Shown: positions 19,291-29,313, counted from the stretch's first letter. The stretch is DNA of 64,000 nucleotides from Pareuzebyella sediminis (GCF_008367235.1 NZ_VTZS01000002.1:806001-870000); one strand, 5' to 3'. The notes: generated from the sequence alone by a model not told the origin. Made by a program: numbers and translations.

Positions 19291-20652
19291 ATGAGAGGTA
19301 GTGAGCGTAGTTTGAAAATCGTGGCTAAAGACCCTGACCATTTCACCGATGCTGTTAATATACTCAGCGAATTAATTTTGGGTCGAATCGAAGCCGCTTC
19401 CGCAGGCCGTAAGTTCATCCTGTCTTCTTATGATACCACGGGCTTTACGGAAGGTCTGGATAGCTTATTGCAATTGCCAGAGACTTTTTCGTTCGAGGAA
19501 AAACTGGTACTGCTACTAGCGATAACCCCTAATATACAGCCCGGTTTTTTGGAAGATATTATGGCAAAGGCGCTACCACAAGGAGGAGAGTTCGTTGCAT
19601 TTGGCGGTATTAAAGGGCAACAGCATCGAGGGATTTTGCCAACGGGGGAAACCGCCCTCTTTATGTTGGCGGGCACCGATATCAAAGAACGCTTGCGCTA
19701 TCAAAAGATGTTCAATAGCGACGGGCTGTTTGCAATTCATGGAATGTTGCAAATAGAAAGCGCTCCTCATGGCGAACCCGGTATGAGCGGGAGGTTGGTC
19801 CCAGATCCAGATTGGCTCGAAAAAATACTTCTTGGAAAGGAAGCCGCTCCTGTTTACAGTATAGCGTTCCCTGCGAGAAAGATTACGACGAACATGAACT
19901 GGGCAGATTTGGTACTTCACCCCCAGACCTCGGAGAATATTAGCGATATTGAACTTTGGATGTTGCATCATCAAAAAGTACAGGAAGACCGTAGTTTGGG
20001 AAGACGAATAAAACCTGGTTATAGGGTGCTGTTTTATGGGAAAGCCGGTACAGGAAAGACATTGACGGCCTCCCTGCTCGGTAAAAAGTTTGACCTTCCT
20101 GTATATCGCATCGACTTGTCACAGGTAGTATCAAAGTATATTGGGGAAACAGAAAAACATATTGAATTGGTATTCAATAGGGCCGAACGTAAAAACTGGA
20201 TTTTATTCTTTGATGAAGCGGATGCTCTCTTCGGCAAACGTACCAATGTTCAAAGTTCAAACGATAAATTTGCCAATCAAGAGGTTTCTTACCTGCTACA
20301 GCGTATCGAAGACTTCCAAGGCCTGCTCATTTTGGCATCTAATTTTAAACATAATATAGATGACGCTTTTTTGAGAAGGTTTCATAACGTGATCCACTTT
20401 CCGATGCCAAGCGCTAAGGAACGCTACAAATTATGGACCCAAAGTATTCCTGATAGCATGAAGTCACATGCTGATATCGATTGGCGTAAAATTGCAAGCA
20501 CCTATGAAATTACGGGGGCTGAAATTGTGAACGTGATGTACTATTCCGCCCTAAAAGCCTGCTCACGCAATGACACTACCCTATGGCAAGATGATATTTA
20601 TGAGGGTATCAAAAAGGAACTTAAAAAACAAGACAAGACCTTCTCCTATTGA
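19291..20652 (+). CDS. AAA+ ATPase of the eCIS (Afp15/Pvc15-like)
   Basis: 453-aa AAA+ ATPase. The Walker A motif is GKAGTGKT (Gly250-Thr257), Walker B is WILFFDEADALFGKR (Asp308, Glu309), and an arginine-finger region follows in NIDDAFLRRFHNVIHFPMPS. The N-terminal 200 residues are family-specific. In AFP/PVC clusters the equivalent ATPase is needed for particle assembly or cargo loading and normally closes the structural gene set. The gap to the DUF4157 gene is 102 nt. With the gp25, Afp11, Afp12 and tape-measure genes it gives a coherent eCIS; sheath, tube and spike genes presumably lie upstream of the window. Confidence 0.85.
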   Translation: MRGSERSLKIVAKDPDHFTDAVNILSELILGRIEAASAGRKFILSSYDTTGFTEGLDSLLQLPETFSFEEKLVLLLAITPNIQPGFLEDIMAKALPQGGEFVAFGGIKGQQHRGILPTGETALFMLAGTDIKERLRYQKMFNSDGLFAIHGMLQIESAPHGEPGMSGRLVPDPDWLEKILLGKEAAPVYSIAFPARKITTNMNWADLVLHPQTSENISDIELWMLHHQKVQEDRSLGRRIKPGYRVLFYGKAGTGKTLTASLLGKKFDLPVYRIDLSQVVSKYIGETEKHIELVFNRAERKNWILFFDEADALFGKRTNVQSSNDKFANQEVSYLLQRIEDFQGLLILASNFKHNIDDAFLRRFHNVIHFPMPSAKERYKLWTQSIPDSMKSHADIDWRKIASTYEITGAEIVNVMYYSALKACSRNDTTLWQDDIYEGIKKELKKQDKTFSY

Positions 20653-21241
20653 TGGACCAAGTGGCACCTTGGATTTTAAACCGCGGTTGGAAGTACCTTT
20701 AGACTTCTATTGAAAGCAAAACCTCTGCACATACGATATTCATAGAGATTAAAAGTGGAGCCGGAGACGGCCGGGCTTTAAGAAAAGGTCTGGTAGACCT
20801 TTTTAGCGAAGGAGCGGAACTGACGTGCCGGCCTTTGAATTCTGTGGACAAAACGAAAAAAAACACCCGAGGGTGGTTTTGAAGTGGAGCCGGAGGCACC
20901 AGAACCTATAGCTTAAACCATCAACAAATAAGGCTTTTTCAACGGGTGGTTAAATTTTGCGCACCGAATGGGTGACTTTTGACAAACTAACAAAGCATAT
21001 TTTAATTAACTCTTTTATTATTAGAAAGTAATGAATTTGTAATATTTTGGTTTTGTACGGAATTCCGTAATCGTTTTAACAAATTTCTTGTTAAATTGTA
21101 GGAGTTTACCCTCCCCAATTCTCTTTTTATCGAATTTTCTTTCTTTGCTGTATCGGAAAAATACCTATGAATGGGGATTTTCGGCAATTGTGTTAAAACC
21201 GATATTTCGCTTTAGGAAATTTAATCTAAATATAACTAATT
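20653..21241. other. 589-bp intergenic region with GC-rich repeat debris
   Basis: No convincing gene. The first 300 bp are GC-richer than the flank and contain GTGGAGCCGGAG twice (20755-20766 and 20884-20895), plus a CACCCGAGGGTG mini-hairpin near 20868-20879. On the minus strand GGCTCCAC resembles the 3' end of a tRNA-adjacent integration site, but no tRNA can be folded. It looks like the scar of a lost element at the edge of the eCIS locus. From about 20980 the sequence becomes very AT-rich and probably holds the promoter of the next operon. Confidence 0.4.
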
Positions 21242-21781
21242 ATGGAAATTCCAATTTACAGTTTGAAGGGAAAAGTTAAAGTTAGAAGGAAGTCGTTAAT
21301 TCCTAGGCTCAATATTTATTTGCCTAAGGGTAAATATTCTGCCGAAGTTACATATAAGTACGATATTTCTGTTCAAGAAAAGAGTATTTTGTTATTGATT
21401 GTTGATATCAAAAAGAATGGCGAAGTGTGCGATAAAGATCAACGTGAAATTTGCGGAGTTAACTGTCAAGGTGAGTGGATAAAGTTAAAATGTAAAAAGA
21501 TTAGAAGAAGAGATATTGGTAGATTAGGAATTGGCTCTATAAAAAAGGAGGAAGTTCATGTTATTTTACTACACGAACAAAACTTTAATTTTAGGGAACG
21601 TACAGATTTTTTTAATTGTATGTATTCATACATAGATGAGGGCGATTTTTCAAGGGATATTTATTGCTCTATAAAAGAATGTCTGGAAAATGTTCCAGAA
21701 AAAAAAGACCCTCCAGGCCAACCAGGCTCAACAGGTAGTAGTATCATCATCCCCTTTATCGACGATGATAAGAATAATTAG
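21242..21781 (+). CDS. hypothetical 179-aa protein coupled to a histidine kinase
   Basis: Unrecognised protein. It is basic in the middle (KLKCKKIRRRDIGRLG), contains several cysteines (EVCDKDQREICGVNCQG) and ends with a Pro/Gly/Ser tail (PPGQPGSTGSS) and an acidic DDDKNN. No signal peptide or membrane segment is evident. The 3' end overlaps the histidine kinase start (ATG 21765) by 17 bp, so translation is probably coupled and the product may take part in the same signalling pathway. Codon use is AT-rich. Function unknown. Confidence 0.55.
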   Translation: MEIPIYSLKGKVKVRRKSLIPRLNIYLPKGKYSAEVTYKYDISVQEKSILLLIVDIKKNGEVCDKDQREICGVNCQGEWIKLKCKKIRRRDIGRLGIGSIKKEEVHVILLHEQNFNFRERTDFFNCMYSYIDEGDFSRDIYCSIKECLENVPEKKDPPGQPGSTGSSIIIPFIDDDKNN

Positions 21782-23534
21782 AATATTATGTGGTTGTGCT
21801 ATTTTTTGCTTTTTAATTTCTCCTTGTTTTGGACAAAAAGCAAACCTTGACAGTTTAGCTGCGCATGTCGAAAATATGACCCTAGATAAAGCGCAAATTT
21901 GGCGAGACCGAATAGATAGCATTAACCTTCAGCCTAATGAAAAGGCGAAATTTTATTATCTATCCGCTCGAATTTACCAACTAAATAATCAAGCCGATAG
22001 GGCGTATGACTTTTTTCTAAAATCCAAATCTCTTTATACCGATTTGGATAGCCTTGCCCTTGTAGCCGACATTAACCTTAAACTGGCTCAAATGATCAGT
22101 GCCCTCAAACAAAGCGACCTAAAGTACCAACCTTTTCTCGACGCCTATTTAGATTATGCAAAAACGCAGAACAATCCCAAATATTTTAGTAAGGCCTATA
22201 TGACAGCAGGGAGTATTTTGATTGATACATTACCAAATGAAACGCTGAGGTATTACAAACTGGCCTTAAAAGAAAACGCAAAGACAGAAGATGAGCTTTT
22301 TAAATCAAAAGTTCATCACAATTTGGCGGTTTTGCATTCGGAGCATCTTGAAGGACCCGATAGTGCTTTTTTCTATTTTGACTGTGCGTATAAAACTTTT
22401 TCAGAATTGGGACAATCGGATTATATGGCCTATGTCCATATTGGGCGAGCTTCGCTCTTGCGAAGACTGAATCGATACGACGAGGCGGTTCGCGAATATC
22501 AAATTGCTGACACCATACCGCTAAAGAATTTTCGTCGAAATGCTAAAAGTCTGTTGCACGGTTATATGTCCGATGCTTACGCCGAGGGGGAGGACTATGA
22601 GAATGCCTACAAATTTTTACAGTCCCATATGCAGCGAAAAGATAGTATCGACCAAGCAGAGCAAAACATTCGGATTTCTGAAATACAGACGAAATACGAA
22701 GTTGAGAAGAAGGAAAACGAAAATCTCAAACTCAAACAAAATCGCAACTGGCTTATTGCCGGATTAGCCGTAGCAGTACTTCTCATCGGACTGAGTTATC
22801 TGGGCTATTCCAATCAAAAGAAAAGAAAACTCTTAATACAAAAAGAAAATCAGGTACAAACAGAACGTTTGGATGCATTATTGAAGGAGCAGGAGTTGAT
22901 GAGCTTGGATGCCATGGTGGCCGGGCAGGAAAAGGAACGACAGCGCATTGCCAACGATTTGCATGATAATCTGGGGAGCATTTTGGCCACTATTAAATTG
23001 CATTTTCAAAATCTAAAAATTAAAAAAGATCGGTTAAAGGAGCAAGAAGACAAACTCATACAGAAAACGGACGAATTGATAGAGGAAGCCTACCAGAAAG
23101 TCCGAAGTATCGCCCATGCGAAAAATGTAGGGTTGCGGGCGAAGGAGGGTTTATTACCAGCGATTAAGAATTTTGCTTCAAAAGTTTCCCTGGCTAATAA
23201 GTTGGTCATCGAGGTTGAAGACCACGGGATGGAAGAGCGTTTGGAGAACTCATTGGAGATAACCCTATTCCGAATTATACAAGAATTGATTACGAATGTG
23301 GTCAAGCATTCAAAGGCGACAGAAAGTACGATTCATATTACCCATCACGACCAAAATATCAATATTATGGTAGAAGACAACGGGGTAGGGTTTGATACTG
23401 ATGACATCTCCGAAGAAGATGGAATGGGGATATACTCCATTCAAAAGCGCGTCGAAAATTTAGACGGCTCCTTAACTATAGATTCCATAGTGGATAAAGG
23501 TACCTCAGTAATCATTGATATCCCCCTAATATGA
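21765..23534 (+). CDS. TPR-containing sensor histidine kinase (HisKA_3 / NarL-type partner)
   Basis: 589-aa sensor kinase. A signal peptide (MIRIIRILCGCAIFCFLISP, ending before Q) is followed by a periplasmic TPR-like helical region (about residues 30-320), one transmembrane helix (about 329-351), a short coiled coil, a HisKA_3 box RQRIANDLHDNLGS with phospho-acceptor His400, and a HATPase_c domain (ELITNVVKHSK; VEDNGVGFD; GMGIYSIQKRVENLDG). The frame is open further upstream, but ATG 21765 is chosen because it places the signal peptide at the N-terminus. The stop overlaps the regulator start as ATGA, so the pair is co-translated. This architecture is common in Flavobacteriia; the ligand is unknown. 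Confidence 0.9.
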   Translation: MIRIIRILCGCAIFCFLISPCFGQKANLDSLAAHVENMTLDKAQIWRDRIDSINLQPNEKAKFYYLSARIYQLNNQADRAYDFFLKSKSLYTDLDSLALVADINLKLAQMISALKQSDLKYQPFLDAYLDYAKTQNNPKYFSKAYMTAGSILIDTLPNETLRYYKLALKENAKTEDELFKSKVHHNLAVLHSEHLEGPDSAFFYFDCAYKTFSELGQSDYMAYVHIGRASLLRRLNRYDEAVREYQIADTIPLKNFRRNAKSLLHGYMSDAYAEGEDYENAYKFLQSHMQRKDSIDQAEQNIRISEIQTKYEVEKKENENLKLKQNRNWLIAGLAVAVLLIGLSYLGYSNQKKRKLLIQKENQVQTERLDALLKEQELMSLDAMVAGQEKERQRIANDLHDNLGSILATIKLHFQNLKIKKDRLKEQEDKLIQKTDELIEEAYQKVRSIAHAKNVGLRAKEGLLPAIKNFASKVSLANKLVIEVEDHGMEERLENSLEITLFRIIQELITNVVKHSKATESTIHITHHDQNINIMVEDNGVGFDTDDISEEDGMGIYSIQKRVENLDGSLTIDSIVDKGTSVIIDIPLI

Positions 23535-24148
23535 TACGAGTCGCCCTTGCAGAAGACCATAATGCCCTAATCGATGGGGTGAAATTATTTCTGCAATATG
23601 AAGACGATATCGAAGTAGTAGGATTTGCGAACGATGGGGAAGAACTTTTAAAATTAGTTCAACTAAAACGGCCCCATGTGGTTATTACCGATATTCGAAT
23701 GCCTATCAAAGATGGTATTCAAGCCACGAAAGAAATTTTAAAATTTGACCACCATATTAAAGTAATCGCTTTCACTATGTTCGATCAAGATGAGGCTGTC
23801 ACTCAAATGCTAGATGCGGGAGCTAGAGGCTATCTTTTAAAGAACTCTAAACTAAAAGATCTTTTGGAATCAATTCGTACCGTCTTCACCGGTGGCACCT
23901 ACTATGATCCTAACATAGTTATTCCCGATAAAAGCACCCCCAAAAAAAAGAAAGGGTTACTTACCAAGCGACAAATTGAAATATTAAGTCTGGTTGCCAG
24001 TGGCAAAACCAACCAAGAAATTGCTGATCTACTCTTTATAGGAAAAACTACGGTTGAAACGCATCGTAAAAATATGATTCGTAAGCTCGGGCTCAGTGGA
24101 GTGGGAGAGTTGTTGCGGTACGCAGTGGAGAAAAAATATGAATTCTAA
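23531..24148 (+). CDS. LuxR/NarL-family response regulator
   Basis: 205-aa response regulator. The receiver domain (1-120) has the acidic pocket (AEDH), phosphorylated Asp54 in VVITDIRMP and the conserved Lys in GYLLKNS. The DNA-binding domain (about 140-205) is a GerE/LuxR helix-turn-helix: LLTKRQIEILSLVASGKTNQ, then EIADLLFIGKTTVETHRKNM. It shares an ATGA overlap with the preceding kinase and is its cognate partner. Targets are unknown. Because it lies between the eCIS and the defence/T6SS regions, control of one of these is conceivable, but there is no direct sequence evidence. Confidence 0.93.
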   Translation: MIRVALAEDHNALIDGVKLFLQYEDDIEVVGFANDGEELLKLVQLKRPHVVITDIRMPIKDGIQATKEILKFDHHIKVIAFTMFDQDEAVTQMLDAGARGYLLKNSKLKDLLESIRTVFTGGTYYDPNIVIPDKSTPKKKKGLLTKRQIEILSLVASGKTNQEIADLLFIGKTTVETHRKNMIRKLGLSGVGELLRYAVEKKYEF

Positions 24149-24165
24149 CCCATAAACCATCGCTT

Positions 24166-24825
24166 ATGGGCATGCAGAAAATGAAGAAAACGGCTAAAAA
24201 GGTGGTCAAGAAAGTGGACCACTTCGCCAAAGCGGAACGTCTTATTGCCGCTGTCCTTACCTTGACACCTTTGGTGTTGTTTTTGACCGACACCTGTCCA
24301 TCTACCCAAGGCCACTTTAGGACGAGTATCAGCAATTATGTCTTTATGCCCCATAGCTACTGGTTTGGCAGTTTGTTGGCCTTGGCGGGCGCTCTTTTTA
24401 TTTTTAATGGAGCCCAGCACATGTCTGCACAGCAGGAAGATGAAGCGGATAAAAGACGGGCCAAAAGCCGCTTTGGCAAGGGCTATAATATCTTATTTGG
24501 CGTGGCCCTTTTTGGGGTGATCTATTTTGACCATATAAACCATACCTGGTTGCATTATATTTTTGCGGGTATCTTCTTTGTAGGCTGTGGCTTGGCAATG
24601 ATTCTTACTAGAGAAACCAAATTAAATACCCTAGGGGATGTCTTGGGAATTTTGACCTTATTGGCCTTGGCCGTCTACTTTTTTATCACATGGATATACG
24701 GGGAAGACAACCATTGGTATACTCTTCTTTGGGCAGAATGGATCGGATTGTTCTTTATTGCCATCTATTTTATCGTGGAATCCCACCAGCGCGACCTTAA
24801 GGAAGAAGCCGCAAACCTGTATTAA
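24166..24825 (+). CDS. six-helix integral membrane protein of unknown function
   Basis: 219-aa protein with about six hydrophobic segments: LIAAVLTLTPLVLFL, YWFGSLLALAGALFIF, NILFGVALFGVIYF, YIFAGIFFVGCGLAM, LGILTLLALAVYFFI and WIGLFFIAIYFIV. The N-terminus is lysine-rich (KKTAKKVVKKVDH). The loop CPSTQGHFRTSISNYVFMPHSYWFG recalls the SISxY pattern of DUF998-like membrane proteins, but the match is weak. It lies 17 nt after the response regulator and may share its transcript. A strong terminator follows. Function unknown. Confidence 0.65.
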   Translation: MGMQKMKKTAKKVVKKVDHFAKAERLIAAVLTLTPLVLFLTDTCPSTQGHFRTSISNYVFMPHSYWFGSLLALAGALFIFNGAQHMSAQQEDEADKRRAKSRFGKGYNILFGVALFGVIYFDHINHTWLHYIFAGIFFVGCGLAMILTRETKLNTLGDVLGILTLLALAVYFFITWIYGEDNHWYTLLWAEWIGLFFIAIYFIVESHQRDLKEEAANLY

Positions 24826-24848
24826 GTTCAACTCATTTTTTCAATAAT

Positions 24849-24876
24849 GAATGGAGCCACGGCTCCATTTTTTAGT
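24849..24876 (+). terminator. intrinsic terminator after the two-component/membrane-protein operon
   Basis: Perfect 8-bp stem ATGGAGCC (24851-24858), AC loop, GGCTCCAT (24861-24868), followed by TTTTTTA. It lies 26 nt after the stop of the membrane protein gene and is the clearest terminator in this half of the window. Confidence 0.85.
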
Positions 24877-24970
24877 TTTAACCTCTTTGTTTTCAAAGAA
24901 CTAAGGTAAAATACCTATTTGTGGGGATGGTTTTGACAAAGAATGGTAAATAGATTTGAAAAAAAACACC

Positions 24971-26275
24971 ATGTCAATAAAATCAACCATTTTTATTTTG
25001 CCGTTTCTTGTTTCAACAATTTGCTTTTCTCAGGAAGATTCAAACACTAAAGATAGTGCTGAGGAAAAAAATCAAGAATTAATAGAGAAATTTTCCGAAA
25101 AAGTAGTGGCAACCGCAAAACAAAAATTGGAGGAAGAATACGAGGTAGATGAAAAAAAATTATTGGGAACATTTCATTTAAAGGAAACTAAAGTGGAGGT
25201 TGATTTAAAAATTACAGAAGAAGGATTTTTGAAAAGGGACAGTACTCTTAAATATGACAAAAAATTTAATATTGAATCAATTAAAATCGACATTCGTGAA
25301 GGAGTGGTTTTCGATATTCGAATCAAAGGAAAACTGCAGGACACCTCTGTTTTATTTACAAATCATGCTCCCATAAACATGAGTAGTTTGATTAGGCATG
25401 AGGTTTATCTTACCTATCTAAGACAAGGTGTTAAAGAATCCTTTTTAAGTAAATATAGAATAAGGTTGAAGGATTTTTTAGAATACGATTATGAAAATGG
25501 TCAAAACTATGTTATTGATAATGAATTGATTGAATTGAATTCTAGTGATAAAAAGGAGGCTAAGGTATATGGTAAAGGAAGTTTGAAGTCATTGATAGAT
25601 TTTAGAATTTATACTGACTTTTTAGGAATAATAAACGAATCAGCAAATGGTATCGTGAGTTTTGAAGGTAATTCAACATTTTTTTTAAATCCATTTAGTA
25701 TAAAGGGCTACAACTATATCTTCAAAAAGCTCAATTCGAGTGTCCGTTATTCCAGATTCGATGACAATGACCAGAATATTGCATTACCTATAGTCGATAC
25801 TTTAGATTTGATTCAAAAATCTTTTCTTAATGTAAGTGGTGAAATAGATTTATTTGAAACTAGATTCAGTAAGAGGTACCCATACAAATTACATTTAAAA
25901 ACAAAGTTTGGTTTAGATATTGCTAAAACCAAAGAAGATGGTTTGGATGATTCTTCTAATACTACAACGTTAGGTATTGGATTTGGCGCAGGAATACAGG
26001 TTCAGCGATATTCAAACTTTGGTTTAAATTCCACGTTTTATTTTAATCGATATGAAAATAATGGATTGTTTGATTCTGGGACAGTAAATTTTAATACCAT
26101 TGAATTGAATACCGAAGTGTATTTCTATGATAGTAAAGACAAAAACGACAATGACGCTTTTTTCTTACGATTGGCATATGAACAAGGAATTAAAAATTTA
26201 AGTTCCAGTTCAAATTTCTTCAATATCCAACTAGGTTATAAAGCGCAGTTAAATTTTAATCCAAAAAAAGATTAG
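24971..26275 (+). CDS. secreted/outer-membrane protein of unknown function
   Basis: About 434 aa. The preferred start is ATG 24971, giving the signal peptide MSIKSTIFILPFLVSTICFS-Q; a TTG start at 24956 would add five residues. The mature N-terminus is highly charged and helical (EEKNQELIEKFSEKVVATAK). The C-terminal third alternates hydrophobic and polar residues with aromatic girdle residues (NFGLNSTFYFNRYENNGLFD; DAFFLRLAYEQGI; FFNIQLGYKAQLNF), suggesting beta-barrel strands in the outer membrane. A TAGATTTG box (24951-24958) precedes the gene and could be a -7 element, although it is close to the start. Family not recognised. Confidence 0.65.
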   Translation: MSIKSTIFILPFLVSTICFSQEDSNTKDSAEEKNQELIEKFSEKVVATAKQKLEEEYEVDEKKLLGTFHLKETKVEVDLKITEEGFLKRDSTLKYDKKFNIESIKIDIREGVVFDIRIKGKLQDTSVLFTNHAPINMSSLIRHEVYLTYLRQGVKESFLSKYRIRLKDFLEYDYENGQNYVIDNELIELNSSDKKEAKVYGKGSLKSLIDFRIYTDFLGIINESANGIVSFEGNSTFFLNPFSIKGYNYIFKKLNSSVRYSRFDDNDQNIALPIVDTLDLIQKSFLNVSGEIDLFETRFSKRYPYKLHLKTKFGLDIAKTKEDGLDDSSNTTTLGIGFGAGIQVQRYSNFGLNSTFYFNRYENNGLFDSGTVNFNTIELNTEVYFYDSKDKNDNDAFFLRLAYEQGIKNLSSSSNFFNIQLGYKAQLNFNPKKD

Positions 26276-26439
26276 TTGGTTAATCAAATCTCACTCTACC
26301 CCCAACTCCCTTAAAAACTGGTTATGCCCTGAGGTTTTGATTTAATAATCATTTGGATATTTTCCAACTTTTCAGGCATCTAATTTGAAAATATTTGAAT
26401 TCTAATTCTTTAAGTGTCTAGGCGAATTTTCACCTCTTT

Positions 26440-29313
26440 TTACCCTGTCATACCTTGTACAAAGGTTTGTACAAACTGTTTCATTTTTTCAATGATACGT
26501 TCGCCAATTTCTCTTGCTTTTAGTATACTTGGCCGATTATCTAAACATTTGAAAACCTCATCTCTAATGGGTTCTTGACCACTGTAGATATAACTTTCGA
26601 CCAAAGCATTGAATTGCTGCCTATCAAGATTTTCGTCCTCACAAAGTTTGGACAGCGCTAAAATCTTTTCTTGCTGCCAATATTTTTCAAATTCATCTTG
26701 AATAGCATCTATATCATCAATATGCGGCAGATTTTCCTCAATGAATTTCTCAATGAGTTCCCGCTTACTTCGCAGTTCGATTTCTCCACCCAGTAAATCG
26801 ATAATCGCTTTTTTCTGAGCCTCAACTTCTGATTGTTTTGCATCTTTAAGTTTGGCTAACAACTTTAAAATATAAGCGACATTAATTTGGTCACGATGGA
26901 TTAATTCGAGCTCAAAATCGATATCATCTAAAATGGATGTTTTGTGTTTTTGCCTATCCATCTTGACCTTATCGTACAAGTCCAGATACTTGCTTTTATA
27001 ATTTTCAAAGGATTGCTCATCAATATCGAGATCATCCCAATCAAAATCGACATAAGAATCTAAGACATTTTTAGCGCGCAATAACTTTCTGAAAGCCTGC
27101 ACAAATTCGAGTTCTTTATCCTCGCCCAACAAATCATCTACACTTTGATAAGTTGGTGTGATTTCCAATAGATTCGCTAAGGCTTCATCAAATTTTTTGG
27201 CGATAGCCTCGTAGGGTGGAACGAGTATTTCTTCTTTTGCCTCCTTATTTGAAAATAAAGCTATCGCTTCATCAGTAGCAGCTTTTAAGTTTCTAAAGCA
27301 TAGAATATTACCTTGTGATTTTTTCTCCCCCAAGATTCTGTTGGTTCTGGAGTAGGCTTGTATTAAGCCATGATAACGAAGGTTCTTATCAACGTATAGC
27401 GTATTGACTTTTTTAGAATCAAAACCTGTAAGCATCATATTGACTACGATTACCAAATCCAATCGGTCTTTTGAATCGTTAAAAGTGACTTTCTCCCGAT
27501 CCTTTAATCGCTTACTAATGTCTTTAAAGTAGTTTTCAAATTGTTGGCTATCCTTAGTGGAAAAGCTGGTATTGTACATGGCATTGTAGTCGGAGATGTA
27601 GGTGTCTAGCATTTCTCTGGTATGGCTAGTTTTGTATTTTGATGCAGGTTCTGCCGCTAAATCCAAATCATAGTCCGGCAAATAGTCTTGCGCGTCTTTG
27701 TCCTCTTCGTTGGCACCATAGGAAAATACTGTAGCTATACGTAAATTGTGTTCACCTGTTTCTTTCTTACGTTTGAAGATATCGTAGTATTTCATCAATG
27801 TATCAATACTACTGGTTGCAAACAATGCGGAATATTCTTTGTTGAAAGTCTTTTGACCGTGATAGGCAATGATATAATCTACTATTTTCTCTAATCGTCT
27901 TTCATCTGCAAATACTTCAGCCTTATCAATGTCTTCAACCTCAATATCTATAAAAGTTTTGCCATTTTGTTTGTATTTGCCCACATATTCAATTCCAAAT
28001 TTCAAAACGTTTTGGTCGGCAATGGCATCCGTAATCACATATTTGTGCAAGCATTTGCCAAAAAGGTCTTTGGTGGTGCGCTTGCCCAGATCGTTTTTAG
28101 CCGCATTGTCCGCAAAAATGGGCGTACCCGTAAAACCAAAAAGTTGATTGTTGGTAAAGTATTCGATAATACGCTGGTGTGTTTCTCCAAACTGACTGCG
28201 ATGGCACTCATCAAAAATGATAACGACTTTTTTGTCTTTTAAAGAGGCCAATCTTTTTTTATAATGGTCTTTGCTTATGGCATTGTTCAGTTTCTGAATG
28301 GTGGTGAGCACCAATTTAGAATCATCCGTGAGTTGCTTTACCAAATTGTTGGTGTTGTTGGTCACATCAACACTATCTTTTTTAAAGCTGTTGAACTCTT
28401 TCATGGTCTGGTAATCCAAATCCTTGCGGTCTACCACAAAAAGTACTTTGTCTACCGTGGGCAAATCCATGATGATTTGGCTGGCTTTGAATGAGGTCAA
28501 GGTTTTCCCAGAACCCGTGGTGTGCCAGATATAGCCATTTTCGGTGGAGGATTGTACTTGTTTTACCAACTTTTCCACGGCATAGAATTGATACGGGCGC
28601 AGTATCATGAGAATTTTATGCGTCTCATTGCGCACAATGTACTTGGCTAGCATTTTGCCAAGATGGTCGGGATTTAAGAAGGCCTCTGCAAAGGCTGTTA
28701 GTTCTTTGATGTTTTTGTTATGCTCGTTGCTCCAAAAGAAGGTTTGTTTTACGGATTGCAAGGCATTGTTTGCCAAATATTTGGTGTTGACGCCGTTACT
28801 GATGACGAAGAGTTGTACATATTGAAATAACCCATGATTACTCCAAAACGAATGCCTTTGATAGCGGTTTATTTGGTTAAAAGCCTCTTTTATTTCAAGA
28901 CCTCGCCTTTTAAGCTCAATTTGTACCAAGGGTAGGCCATTGACCAAAAGGGTAACGTCGTAACGGTTTTTATACGTTCCTTCTTGGGTGATTTGGTGGG
29001 TGACCTGAAATAAATTTTTTGTCCAATCTTCACTATTAAAAAAGCGCATGTAGGTTGGCTCACCAGCATCATTGGTAAATTGAAAACGCCCACGAAGCGT
29101 TTTGGCTTTGTCAAAAACAGTGCCTTTGGCCAAATGATTAAGAATGGTTTCAAATTCTTTGTCTGAAAAGGATAGTTGATTAAAAACCTCTAATTGGCTT
29201 TTTAAATTAGCAACCAAAGCCGAGCCATCAGGAATTAAAACAGATGTATAACCCAAACCACCAAGCTGGTTTATCAAGTTTTGTTCTAATAAAGCTTCAG
29301 ATTGTTTGGTCAT
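26440..29313 (-). CDS. hsdR: type I restriction enzyme R (motor/endonuclease) subunit
   Basis: 957-aa HsdR. The N-terminal nuclease domain has the PD-(D/E)xK arrangement (YDVTLLVNGLPLVQIELKRR, about residues 120-145). It is followed by SF2 helicase motifs: motif I TTGSGKTLTSF (about 266-276), DEAD-type motif II IFDECHRSQFG (about 365-373), motif III GFTGTPIF, and motif VI region QAYSRTNRILGEKKSQG. The C-terminal 250 residues are helical, for docking on the HsdMS core. Length is normal, no frameshift is seen, and it appears functional. It is the last gene of the minus-strand operon, separated from the DUF3800 gene by 181 bp that hold a candidate small RNA on the other strand. Confidence 0.93.
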   Translation of the reverse strand: MTKQSEALLEQNLINQLGGLGYTSVLIPDGSALVANLKSQLEVFNQLSFSDKEFETILNHLAKGTVFDKAKTLRGRFQFTNDAGEPTYMRFFNSEDWTKNLFQVTHQITQEGTYKNRYDVTLLVNGLPLVQIELKRRGLEIKEAFNQINRYQRHSFWSNHGLFQYVQLFVISNGVNTKYLANNALQSVKQTFFWSNEHNKNIKELTAFAEAFLNPDHLGKMLAKYIVRNETHKILMILRPYQFYAVEKLVKQVQSSTENGYIWHTTGSGKTLTSFKASQIIMDLPTVDKVLFVVDRKDLDYQTMKEFNSFKKDSVDVTNNTNNLVKQLTDDSKLVLTTIQKLNNAISKDHYKKRLASLKDKKVVIIFDECHRSQFGETHQRIIEYFTNNQLFGFTGTPIFADNAAKNDLGKRTTKDLFGKCLHKYVITDAIADQNVLKFGIEYVGKYKQNGKTFIDIEVEDIDKAEVFADERRLEKIVDYIIAYHGQKTFNKEYSALFATSSIDTLMKYYDIFKRKKETGEHNLRIATVFSYGANEEDKDAQDYLPDYDLDLAAEPASKYKTSHTREMLDTYISDYNAMYNTSFSTKDSQQFENYFKDISKRLKDREKVTFNDSKDRLDLVIVVNMMLTGFDSKKVNTLYVDKNLRYHGLIQAYSRTNRILGEKKSQGNILCFRNLKAATDEAIALFSNKEAKEEILVPPYEAIAKKFDEALANLLEITPTYQSVDDLLGEDKELEFVQAFRKLLRAKNVLDSYVDFDWDDLDIDEQSFENYKSKYLDLYDKVKMDRQKHKTSILDDIDFELELIHRDQINVAYILKLLAKLKDAKQSEVEAQKKAIIDLLGGEIELRSKRELIEKFIEENLPHIDDIDAIQDEFEKYWQQEKILALSKLCEDENLDRQQFNALVESYIYSGQEPIRDEVFKCLDNRPSILKAREIGERIIEKMKQFVQTFVQGMTG

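Noticed and set aside
20755-20895. tRNA gene suggested by GGCTCCAC-like 3' ends on the minus strand
   Set aside because: No cloverleaf, anticodon arm or intact T-arm could be drawn.
20699-20899. Minus-strand 66-codon frame (MPPAPLQNHPRV...)
   Set aside because: Proline/serine-rich, overlaps repeat debris, no family or coupling; treated as non-coding.
21690-21764. Longer N-terminus of the histidine kinase
   Set aside because: It would place 25 hydrophilic residues before a clear signal peptide and lies within the preceding gene.
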